20,176 nucleotides of DNA from Acidothermales bacterium (GTDB lineage Bacteria; Actinomycetota; Actinomycetes; Streptosporangiales; WHST01). The notes beneath the pieces were generated by a model. That model worked only from the letters and a program-made list of their open reading frames with translations, searched no databases and was not told where the DNA came from. Shown here one piece after another: positions 6,961 to 13,403 of the stretch; positions within the stretch are counted from its first letter, which is position 1, and each line of letters opens with the position of its first letter. The position numbers and the translations under genes are program-made. The stretch covers positions 1 to 20,176 of the forward strand of contig JAFMQP010000013.1 in assembly GCA_017354575.1 (NCBI GenBank), given 5' to 3'.

Positions 6961-6993
6961 CAACTCGCGCGCCCGGGTGGGACGCTACGTGGC

Positions 6994-8379
6994 GTGAGCG
7001 GACTGACCGGCGCGGAGCGCGCGGCACGCGGGCGGCGCGCACGCGCGCTCGTGCCGGCGTTGCGGGAGCAGGGCGTCGACGGCATCGTGCTGTCGTTCGT
7101 CGACACCGCGGGCATCAACCGGATCAAGGCCGTGCCCGTCGACCGGCTGGAGCGCTCGGCGGCGTGGGGCACCGGCATGTCGCCTGTCTTCGACACCTTC
7201 CTGTCGAACGACGTCCCCGTCCGCACCGACGACCTCGGCAGCCCGGACGGTGACGTGCGGCTGGTGCCCGACCTCGACGGCCTCGTCGTGCTGTCGGCTC
7301 AGCCAGGCTGGGCGTGGGCGCCGGTCGACAGGTACACACAGGAGGGCGAGCCGTACGTCGCGTGCCAGCGGCGGTTCGCCGCCGCGATGGTCGAGCGGGC
7401 ACGGGCCGCGGGCGTCACCCTGCGGGCGGCGTTCGAGATCGAGTGGGCGGTCGGTCGCGGCGACGGCGACGAGTTCGTGCCCGCCTGCCTGGGTCCCGCG
7501 TACGGCATGACGCGCCTCGTCGAGCTGAGCGACTACTCGCGCGACGTGCTGGGCGCGTTGCAGGAGGAGGGTCTCGACGTCGAGCAGCTGCACCCGGAGT
7601 ACTCCGACGGCCAGTACGAGGTGTCGGTCGCGGCGGCCGATCCCGTCACGGCCGCCGACCGCAGCGTGCTCGTCCGGCAGACCATCCGCGCGGTGTCGGC
7701 GCAGCACGGGCTGCGCGCGTCCTTCGCGCCGTCGGTCATCGCCGGGCACGTCGGCAACGGCGGCCATCTGCACCTGTCCCCGTGGCGCGACGGGCGCAAT
7801 CTCCTGGCCGGCGGGGACCTCCGCTACGCGATGACGCGCGACGGCGAGTCGTTCGTCGGCGGCGTACTCGCGCACCTGCCCGCGCTGATGGCGATCGGCG
7901 CGCCGACGCCGGCGAGCTACCTGCGGCTGCAACCGTCGCACTGGGCGGGCGTCTACGCGTGCTGGGGCAGGGAGACCCGCGAGACCGCCGTGCGGCTGGT
8001 GACCGGCTCGACGGGAGAACGCGCGGACGCCGCCAACGTCGAGGTGAAGTGCATCGACCTCGCCGCGAACCCGTACCTGCTCGTCGGTTGCGTCCTCGCG
8101 GCCGGACTCGCGGGACTCGCCGACACCGCACCGCTGCCGGAGGAGACCGTCGACGACCCGGCGTTGCTCGACGACGCCGAACGTGACGCGCGCGGCATCG
8201 AGCGGCTGCCCACCAGCCTGGGCGACGCCGTCGACGCGTTCGCGGCCGACGACGCGCTGCGCGAGGCGCTCGGCAGGCCGCTGGCCGACGCCGTCGTCGC
8301 GGTCCGCCGCGGCGAGATCGACCGCTTCGCCGACGCGAGCCCCGAGGACGTCGTGGCGGCACTGCGCTGGACCTACTGA
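6994..8379 (+). CDS. Glutamine-synthetase-family ligase with altered active site (probable gamma-glutamylamine-type ligase)
   Basis: A 461-residue GS-fold protein. The recognisable active-site elements are FEIEW (metal-binding ExE), HPEYSDGQYEVS (metal and glutamate site), GNGGHLHLSPW (catalytic His) and RLQPSHWAGVYACWGRETR (flap). In canonical GS the flap reads RLVPGYEAP and its Glu forms the ammonium pocket; here that position is W317. The canonical RxExR motif reads NVEVK (N348, E350, K352). These changes suggest an amine acceptor rather than ammonia, as in GlnA3/GlnA4-like gamma-glutamyl-polyamine or -ethanolamine ligases, but this is inference. The GTG at 6994 lies 33 nt after the FAD gene with only a weak ribosome binding site. 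A hairpin follows its stop, and no terminator is visible before it, so it may share the PKS transcript. Confidence 0.88.
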   Translation: MSGLTGAERAARGRRARALVPALREQGVDGIVLSFVDTAGINRIKAVPVDRLERSAAWGTGMSPVFDTFLSNDVPVRTDDLGSPDGDVRLVPDLDGLVVLSAQPGWAWAPVDRYTQEGEPYVACQRRFAAAMVERARAAGVTLRAAFEIEWAVGRGDGDEFVPACLGPAYGMTRLVELSDYSRDVLGALQEEGLDVEQLHPEYSDGQYEVSVAAADPVTAADRSVLVRQTIRAVSAQHGLRASFAPSVIAGHVGNGGHLHLSPWRDGRNLLAGGDLRYAMTRDGESFVGGVLAHLPALMAIGAPTPASYLRLQPSHWAGVYACWGRETRETAVRLVTGSTGERADAANVEVKCIDLAANPYLLVGCVLAAGLAGLADTAPLPEETVDDPALLDDAERDARGIERLPTSLGDAVDAFAADDALREALGRPLADAVVAVRRGEIDRFADASPEDVVAALRWTY

Positions 8380-8380
8380 A

Positions 8381-8412
8381 ACGGCTGGGGCCGCCGTAGC
8401 GACCCCAGCCGT
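8381..8412. terminator. Hairpin between convergent GS and MFS genes
   Basis: A perfect 10-bp inverted repeat, ACGGCTGGGG (8381-8390) and CCCCAGCCGT (8403-8412), with a 12-nt loop. It begins 2 nt after the GS stop and ends 12 nt before the stop of the convergent transporter, so it could serve both. There is no T-run, as is common for actinobacterial terminators. Confidence 0.7.
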
Positions 8413-8424
8413 CGACAGTTCGCT

Positions 8425-9828
8425 CTACCCGGCGGCCGTGGGCTGTGGGCCCTCCCCGCCCGCCTGAGGCGACGACGCCCCGGCGCCGTAGGCGTGGTCG
8501 TCCTCGAGGTTCACCTTCGAGCGGTCCGGCAGCAGGATGACCGCGATGACCGTGACGACCGCGCAGAACAGGATGTAGACGGCGACCGCGTACCCCGACT
8601 TGAACCCGCCGACGAGCGCCGTCGCGATGAGCGCGGCGGGGCCGCCCGCGACGACCGACGCGAGCTGGTAGCCGAGACCGGCGCCACCGTACCTGAGCCT
8701 GGTGGGGAAGCTCTCCGCGATGAGCGACGCCTGCGGCCCGTACTGCATCGCGTGCGGGATCAGGCCGAGTGCGAGCGCGATGAAGACCACCCATCCGATC
8801 CCGGTGCCGATCAAGGCGAAGTAGACGAACCCCCACACGCCCATGATGATCGAGCCGAGCAGGTAGATCCGCTTGCGTCCGACGTTGTCGGAGAGGTGCC
8901 CGAAGTACGGCAGCAGGATCAACTCCACGAACGCGCCGACGAGCGTGCCGACCAGCACGAAGGTGCGCGAGAAACCCCCGTTCTCGGGTAGCACGAGGAA
9001 GCTCAGCACGAAGGCGGTGAAGACGTAGAACGGTGCCTGCTCCGACATCCGCACCAGGGCCGACAGGACGATCTCCTTCGGGAACCTCCGGATCACGACG
9101 GCGATGGGTGCGCGCTCCACGCGCTCCTCCTGGACGACCTTCGCGAACATCGGCGTCTCGAGGATCCGCAACCGGATGTACAGCCCGATCGCCACGAGCA
9201 CCAGGGACAGCAGGAACGGCACCCGCCAACCCCAGGAGAGGAAGCCGCCGCCCGAGATCCCGTTGAACAGTGCCAGCAGCGCGGTGCCGAGGATCAGGCC
9301 GATCGAGACGCCGAGCTGCGGCCAGCTGCCGAACAGGCCGCGCCGCCTCTGGTTGCCCCATTCCATCGACAGCAGGACCGAGCCGCTCCACTCGCCGCCG
9401 ACGGCGATGCCCTGCAGGATGCGCATCAGGATCAGCAGGATCGGTGCCGCGACGCCGAACGTGGCCGCGCCGGGCACGATGCCGATCACCGTGGACGACA
9501 GCCCCATCATCAGCAGCGTGACGATGAGCATCGTCTTGCGGCCGATGCGGTCGCCCCAGTGCCCGAATATCGCCGCGCCGATCGGCCGTGCCGCGAAGCC
9601 GACGAACTGCGTCGCGAACGCCTCGAGCGTGCCGACGAAGACCGACTGGTTGGGGAAGAACACCTGCGGGAAAACCAGCGCCGCCGCCGTGTTGTACAGG
9701 AAGTAGTCGTACCACTCGATGGTGGTGCCGACGGTGCTCGCCACCGATGCCCTGCGGACCTGATTGCGATGCTCAGGGGTGTCGGCGACCTCGCGCGAGC
9801 GCGCCGCTTCCTGGGGATCGAGCGTCAT
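8425..9828 (-). CDS. MFS transporter of the metabolite:H+ symporter (MHS) type
   Basis: A 467-residue protein with twelve predicted membrane helices. GHWGDRIGRKTML after the second helix is the loop 2-3 MFS signature; ASTVGTTIEWYDYFLY at the first helix and LQGIAVGGEWSGSVLL in the fourth are typical of the MHS group (shikimate, alpha-ketoglutarate, proline/betaine and related carboxylates); GHLSDNVGRKRIYLLG is the repeat of the loop motif in the second half. The ATG at 9828 has GGAGGA 8 nt upstream; the frame continues upstream but without protein-like sequence. The tail is hydrophilic and Gly/Pro-rich. The gene is convergent with the GS homologue and transcribed separately from the upstream YCII gene. 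The substrate cannot be predicted. Confidence 0.92.
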   Translation of the reverse strand: MTLDPQEAARSREVADTPEHRNQVRRASVASTVGTTIEWYDYFLYNTAAALVFPQVFFPNQSVFVGTLEAFATQFVGFAARPIGAAIFGHWGDRIGRKTMLIVTLLMMGLSSTVIGIVPGAATFGVAAPILLILMRILQGIAVGGEWSGSVLLSMEWGNQRRRGLFGSWPQLGVSIGLILGTALLALFNGISGGGFLSWGWRVPFLLSLVLVAIGLYIRLRILETPMFAKVVQEERVERAPIAVVIRRFPKEIVLSALVRMSEQAPFYVFTAFVLSFLVLPENGGFSRTFVLVGTLVGAFVELILLPYFGHLSDNVGRKRIYLLGSIIMGVWGFVYFALIGTGIGWVVFIALALGLIPHAMQYGPQASLIAESFPTRLRYGGAGLGYQLASVVAGGPAALIATALVGGFKSGYAVAVYILFCAVVTVIAVILLPDRSKVNLEDDHAYGAGASSPQAGGEGPQPTAAG

Positions 9829-9882
9829 TGCCGTAGTCCTCCGGTCTCTGTCCCCCGGGTAGGAAGCAATCTTGATCAGCCC

Positions 9883-9915
9883 ATAGTGATGCCTTGGGAC
9901 CCGTTGCGCAATGGG
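9883..9915 (-). promoter_or_regulatory. Promoter with overlapping TTGCGCAA dyad, upstream of the MHS transporter
   Basis: On the minus strand TTGCGC (9911-9906) and CACTAT (9888-9883) are separated by exactly 17 nt, a plausible sigma-70-type promoter ending about 55 nt upstream of the transporter ATG. The -35 lies in a 16-bp near-perfect dyad at 9900-9915 (CCCATTGCGCAACGGG on the minus strand, one mismatched pair), so a repressor or activator could act there. Confidence 0.5.
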
Positions 9916-9966
9916 CGAGTAATGGTGCCGAACGCTCACGGAGTGTGGCGAGCTCGGGCGCCCTCG

Positions 9967-10350
9967 TCAGGGGTGGTCGGGGCGGTCCTGCGCGGGGGCG
10001 AAGACCTCGTCGTCGTCCATCACGCGGCGGACCTCGATCGGCGAGTACGGCGCCTCGGGCAGCCGGCCGGCGACCTCGACGGCGCGGTCGCGGGACGCGC
10101 AGTCCAGCAGGTAGTAGCCGGCGAGCATCTCCTTGGCCTCGGTGAACGGCCCGTCGGTCACGGTCGGCACGCCGGCGTCGACGCGCACCGTCTGCGCGCC
10201 GATCGACGACAGTGCCTGTGTGCCCACGAGCTCGCCGGACGCCGTCAGCTCCTCGGAGAGGGCGCGGTGCGCCCGCTCCACCTCGTCCATCCGCGCGTTG
10301 AGCGCGTCCCACGTCGCCTGGTTGCCGTAGATGAGCACCATGTACCTCAT
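9967..10350 (-). CDS. YCII/DGPF-domain protein, second copy
   Basis: A 127-residue YCII-family protein: MRYMVLIYGNQATWDALN at the N-terminus, then a helical segment, VTDGPFTEAKEMLAGYYLLD as the DGPF signature, and SPIEVRRVMDD near the end. It differs clearly from the YCII protein at 2866-3219 (which has an ETVEFVGGY core), so the two are not recent duplicates. The ATG at 10350 is preferred over one 18 nt upstream because a GAGAGGATCG segment precedes it and the conserved first strand begins there. It is divergent from the MarR regulator and separated from the transporter by 138 bp. Its promoter resembles that of the other YCII gene. Function is unknown; the family is typically co-regulated with ECF42-type sigma factors. 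Confidence 0.9.
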   Translation of the reverse strand: MRYMVLIYGNQATWDALNARMDEVERAHRALSEELTASGELVGTQALSSIGAQTVRVDAGVPTVTDGPFTEAKEMLAGYYLLDCASRDRAVEVAGRLPEAPYSPIEVRRVMDDDEVFAPAQDRPDHP

Positions 10351-10386
10351 CGGTCGATCCTCTCGCATCGGGAGTGACACGGGGAC

Positions 10387-10413
10387 GTCGGAACAGGAAG
10401 CCGCGGCTCGACG
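10387..10413 (-). promoter_or_regulatory. ECF42-like promoter of the second YCII/DGPF gene
   Basis: On the minus strand CGTCGA (10413-10408) is followed after 17 nt by CGAC (10390-10387), with the start codon at 10350. This is one mismatch from TGTCGA and has the same spacing as the promoter candidate of the YCII gene at 2866. It lies 7 bp from the MarR-side dyad on the other strand, so the two divergent promoters are packed together. Confidence 0.5.
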
Positions 10414-10420
10414 TCTCGCC

Positions 10421-10445
10421 GATACCTCTGCAACAGAGCTATCAT
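10421..10445 (+). promoter_or_regulatory. Dyad operator and -10 element of the marR-ABC operon
   Basis: A 23-bp dyad: GATA (10421-10424), one unpaired base, CTCTG (10426-10430), CAA centre, CAGAG (10434-10438), one unpaired base, TATC (10440-10443). TATCAT at 10440-10445 resembles a -10 hexamer and is 6 nt from the GTG start at 10452, so the transcript may be leaderless and the dyad covers the promoter. This is the expected place for an autorepressing MarR dimer. No good -35 is visible. Confidence 0.6.
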
Positions 10446-10451
10446 GACGGC

Positions 10452-10928
10452 GTGACCGATCTGGACGATCCCGTCGAGCTGGCCGAGCGGCTGGTCGACG
10501 GCATGGGTGCCGTCCGCCGCAGCGTGCGGCGGGTGGCCGGCCCGGCGTGGCCCGGCACACCGCTCACCGGCTCGCAGGTGGAGCTGGTCCGGCTGGTCCG
10601 CCGGCAGCCCGGCGTGTCCGTCGCGGCGGCAGCGGCCGAGCTGCGCCTGGCGGCGAACACGGTGAGCACGCTCGTCCGCCAGCTCACCGACGCCGAGATC
10701 CTCGTCCGCGTCGCCGATCCCGACGACCGGCGGGTGGCGCGGTTGCGGCTCACCGACACAGCGAGCCGCCGACTGCACGCTTGGCGGGACGAACGTCACC
10801 AGCGGCTGGCGGACGCGATCGCCACGCTGCCCGCCGACCGGCGGCGGACACTGCGGAAAGCGGTCCCCGTCCTCAGCGAGGTAGCGGATCTGTTGCAGGA
10901 CAAGGGTGACGAGGTGATCCATGGCTGA
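10452..10928 (+). CDS. MarR-family transcriptional regulator
   Basis: A 158-residue winged-helix protein. The order is a dimerisation helix, LTGSQVELVRLVRRQPGV (first DNA-binding helices), VAAAAAELRLAANTVSTLVRQL (helix-turn-helix), then DAEILVRVADPDDRRVARLRLT, whose DPDDRR segment is the MarR wing signature, and a C-terminal dimerisation helix. The GTG at 10452 gives the usual MarR length; it lacks a clear ribosome binding site and lies just downstream of a -10-like hexamer, consistent with leaderless expression. Its 3' end overlaps the start of the ABC ATPase by 8 nt, so it probably represses its own operon and is relieved by a ligand, possibly a substrate of the exporter. Ligand unknown. 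Confidence 0.92.
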   Translation: MTDLDDPVELAERLVDGMGAVRRSVRRVAGPAWPGTPLTGSQVELVRLVRRQPGVSVAAAAAELRLAANTVSTLVRQLTDAEILVRVADPDDRRVARLRLTDTASRRLHAWRDERHQRLADAIATLPADRRRTLRKAVPVLSEVADLLQDKGDEVIHG

Positions 10929-11745
10929 GCAGGTCGCGGTGAGACGGGCGACGGCGTTGCGCGCGTCAGGTCTCATCTACCGATTCGGCCAGCACGTGGC
11001 CGTCGACCACGTCGACCTCGACGTCGCCGCGGGCGAGGCGTTCGGCCTGCTGGGCCCCAACGGCGCCGGCAAGACGACCACCATCCGCATCATGACGACA
11101 CTGCTGCCCGTCCAGGAGGGCGAGGTGGACGTCTTCGGCCGCGACGTGCGCCGCGCGAAGATGGCCGTGCGCCGGTCCATCGGCTACCTGCCGCAGCAGC
11201 TTTCCGCGGACGCGGCGCTCACCGGGAGGGAGAACGTCGCGCTGTTCGCGCGGCTGTTCGACGTTCCGTCGCGCGAGCGGCGTGACCGTGTCGCCGAGGT
11301 GCTGGACGCCGTCGGCCTCACGCCGTCGGCCGACCGGCTGGCGAAGACGTACTCCGGTGGCATGGTGCGCAGGCTGGAGCTCGCGCAGGCGCTGGTGAAC
11401 CGCCCGCGGATGCTCATCCTCGACGAGCCGACGATCGGGCTCGACCCGATCGCGCGCGGCGACGTCTGGCAGCACGTCAGGGACCTGCGGGAGAGCACCG
11501 GCATGACGGTCCTGCTGACCACGCACTACATGGACGAGGCCGACCAGATGTGCGACCGCATCGCGCTCATGCACGAGGGCTCGATCCGCGCGTGCGGGCC
11601 GCCGGACGAGCTGAAGGCGACGCTCGGCCCGGGCACGACGCTGGAGGAGGTGTTCCGGCACTACACCGGCGGCACGCTCGACGAGCAGGGAGGGAGCTTC
11701 CGTGACGTCCGTCAGACTCGGCGAACCGCACGCCGGCTCGGGTGA
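10921..11745 (+). CDS. ABC exporter ATP-binding subunit, DrrA-like
   Basis: A 274-residue nucleotide-binding protein with a full motif set: Walker A GPNGAGKTT (about residues 45-53), Q-loop YLPQQ (about 89-93), signature YSGGM (144-148), Walker B MLILDEPTIGLD with catalytic E169, and the H-loop H202 in TTHYMDEA. The YSGGM/RRLELAQAL wording and the C-terminal TLEEVFRHYTG segment are typical of DrrA-type ATPases of antibiotic and lipid exporters. The ATG at 10921 overlaps the marR stop, and the permease start lies 44 nt inside its 3' end, so the three genes form one coupled unit. It energises the permease at the inner face of the membrane. The substrate is not evident. Confidence 0.94.
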   Translation: MAEQVAVRRATALRASGLIYRFGQHVAVDHVDLDVAAGEAFGLLGPNGAGKTTTIRIMTTLLPVQEGEVDVFGRDVRRAKMAVRRSIGYLPQQLSADAALTGRENVALFARLFDVPSRERRDRVAEVLDAVGLTPSADRLAKTYSGGMVRRLELAQALVNRPRMLILDEPTIGLDPIARGDVWQHVRDLRESTGMTVLLTTHYMDEADQMCDRIALMHEGSIRACGPPDELKATLGPGTTLEEVFRHYTGGTLDEQGGSFRDVRQTRRTARRLG

Positions 11746-12520
11746 GGCGGTGGCGAGCCTCGCCCGGCTGCCCAACCGGATCGGAGCGCTGTGCCTCGTC
11801 GAGCTGCAGAAGCTGCGCCACGACCGCACCGAGCTCGTCACCCGCAGCATCCAGCCCGCGCTGTGGCTGCTGATCTTCGGCACGACGTTCACGCGCATCC
11901 GGGCGATCCCGACTGGCAACGTGCCGTACCTGGACTTCCTGGCGCCGGGCATCCTCGCCCAGTCGGCGCTTTTCATCTCGATCTTCTTCGGTATCCAGGT
12001 GATCTGGGAACGCGACGCCGGTGTGCTCGCGAAGCTGCTCGTCACCCCGACGCCACGCGCGGCGCTCGTGACGGCGAAGGCGTTCGCGGCCGGCGTCCGG
12101 GCGATCGCCCAGGTGGTGATCGTGCTCGTGCTGGCCGCGTTGCTCGGCGTCGACCTGACCGTGAACCCGTTGCGCTGGCTCGCCGCCGTGCTCGTCGTCG
12201 TCCTCGGCTCGGCGTTCTTCTGCTGCCTGTCCATCACGATCGCCGGGCTGGTGCTCACGAGAGAGCGGTTGATGGGTATCGGCCAGGCGATCACGATGCC
12301 GCTGTTCTTCGCGTCGAACGCGCTGTACCCCGTGGCCATCATGCCCGTCTGGCTGAAGGTGCTGAGCCGCGTCAACCCGTTGAGCTACGAGGTCGACGCC
12401 CTGCGCGGCATGCTCGTCGGCACGCCGCACAACCTGGCGCTCGACGTCGTGGTGCTCGTCGTCGCTGCGGCTGCGAGCATCTCGGTGGCCTCCGCTCTGC
12501 TCGGCAGGCTGGCCCGCTGA
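11702..12520 (+). CDS. ABC-2 type exporter permease, DrrB-like
   Basis: A 272-residue membrane protein of the ABC-2 family with six predicted helices. The N-terminal cytoplasmic segment (LVELQKLRHDRTELVTR) leads into the first helix PALWLLIFG; FLAPGILAQSALF, the IWERDAGVLAKLLVTPTPR coupling region, and the late MPLFFASNALYPVAIMPVWL with NPLSYEVDALRG are family hallmarks. The GTG at 11702 sits inside the end of the ATPase gene with GGGAGGGAG just upstream; the 44-nt overlap indicates translational coupling. It would form the pore for the DrrA-like ATPase. DrrAB-type pairs export daunorubicin-like compounds or lipids, but no biosynthetic gene adjoins it, so self-resistance or general drug efflux are both possible. 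Confidence 0.93.
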   Translation: MTSVRLGEPHAGSGEAVASLARLPNRIGALCLVELQKLRHDRTELVTRSIQPALWLLIFGTTFTRIRAIPTGNVPYLDFLAPGILAQSALFISIFFGIQVIWERDAGVLAKLLVTPTPRAALVTAKAFAAGVRAIAQVVIVLVLAALLGVDLTVNPLRWLAAVLVVVLGSAFFCCLSITIAGLVLTRERLMGIGQAITMPLFFASNALYPVAIMPVWLKVLSRVNPLSYEVDALRGMLVGTPHNLALDVVVLVVAAAASISVASALLGRLAR

Positions 12521-12524
12521 CCGC

Positions 12525-12565
12525 GCCGCCGTACGCCATGGGGCACACCCATGACGTACGGCGGC
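12525..12565. terminator. 18-bp hairpin between convergent permease and secreted-protein genes
   Basis: The arms 12525-12542 and 12548-12565 pair over 18 bp with a single mismatch (C opposite A) and a 5-nt loop GCACA. The hairpin begins 4 nt after the permease stop and ends 12 nt before the stop of the convergent gene, so it can end transcription in both directions. No T-run follows. Confidence 0.8.
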
Positions 12566-12577
12566 ACGCGCCGGAGA

Positions 12578-13240
12578 TCAGGCCTTCGCGCACACGATCC
12601 ACGGACGCACGTTGGCGTCCGTCCCGCTGCTGTTGATCACCTCGACCAGCCAGCCGTTGGGCTTGAAGGAACCTGCGGCGTCCCCCTTGATCGGTTGGTA
12701 GACCTGCTTGTAGCTGCCGTCGGGCTGCTTCGCGATCTGCGTCGGCTCGCTCGCGGTCACCTGGATCTTGCCGGCCACCGCGTCGCCCTGGTCCGCGCCG
12801 AGGCGGAAGCCGCCGCCGAGCGCCGTCTTGCCGTCGGCGCACATCACCCACACCGCGAACGACTTGCCGTCGCCGGGGACCCTCGCGGTCGAGTTGGCGC
12901 CGTTGCCGGTGAACTTCTGCAGCTCGGTGCTGCCGGGGTACGGACCGTCTGCCTCCAGTGCCTTCACGCCCGCCGCCTCGATCTTCCCGCGGGTGTACGT
13001 GCTGAGTTTCGGGTAGCCGACGCCGTTGGCGTTGATCTTGCTGTCGGTGACGGCGTGGTAGGCGATGTTCCTGTTGTGCACCACGCCGACGCCGAGCGTC
13101 TGGGCGGCGTTCGCGAACGCGGACGGCGCGAACAGGCCGCCGACGACGGCGACGACCGCGCCGGTGACGACGTGGTTGCGGATCGGCCGGATGTTCTCCG
13201 CGAGCCGGCGAAGTGGCGTGCTTCTGACGTGCTTGCTCAT
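12578..13240 (-). CDS. Secreted protein of unknown function with two conserved-type cysteines
   Basis: A 220-residue exported protein. Residues 1-45 look like a long signal peptide: a basic N-region, hydrophobic VVTGAVVAVVGGLF, and a probable cleavage around SAFANA. Residues 59-92 form a short module (IAYHAVTDSKINANGVG... TRGKIEAAG) of the type that precedes C-terminal domains in many actinobacterial exported proteins. Residues 128-220 contain VWVMCADGKTALGGGF and close with WIVCAKA; C134 and C217 could form a disulfide. This Cys-x4-T/V-x-GGGF to C-terminal Cys layout recurs in actinobacterial secreted proteins without known function. ATG at 13240 follows AGAGGA; the frame is open further upstream but the signal peptide fixes this start. 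No catalytic motif is recognised. Confidence 0.8.
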   Translation of the reverse strand: MSKHVRSTPLRRLAENIRPIRNHVVTGAVVAVVGGLFAPSAFANAAQTLGVGVVHNRNIAYHAVTDSKINANGVGYPKLSTYTRGKIEAAGVKALEADGPYPGSTELQKFTGNGANSTARVPGDGKSFAVWVMCADGKTALGGGFRLGADQGDAVAGKIQVTASEPTQIAKQPDGSYKQVYQPIKGDAAGSFKPNGWLVEVINSSGTDANVRPWIVCAKA

Positions 13241-13403
13241 GGGGTCCTCTTCCCTCACCCACCCCGGGACCTCTGGCGAGTGGTCTACGCCACGAGCAGG
13301 AACACGTTTACCAATTCGCGCAATCCGGCGAAACTCTTCGACAAATCGTGTGGACGGCTCCGTTGGGTGACGAGTCATACAGGACAACGTGCCGCATCCT
13401 GAC
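13241..13403. other. Gap between the MFS exporter and the secreted-protein gene
   Basis: 163 bp without a convincing gene. It contains the most AT-rich patch noticed in the window (about 13304-13352), which probably holds the promoter of the secreted-protein gene on the minus strand; a weak candidate is TTTCGC and TAAACG spaced 17 nt. I see no strong hairpin after the exporter stop. Confidence 0.4.

Noticed and set aside
7736..9715. 659-codon minus-strand open frame across the GS and MFS genes
   Set aside because: It overlaps two genes with intact family motifs and reads as low-complexity Arg-rich sequence.
9967..10560. 197-codon version of the second YCII protein
   Set aside because: The upstream part overlaps the divergent marR start and is Arg-rich; the conserved YCII strand starts at 10350.
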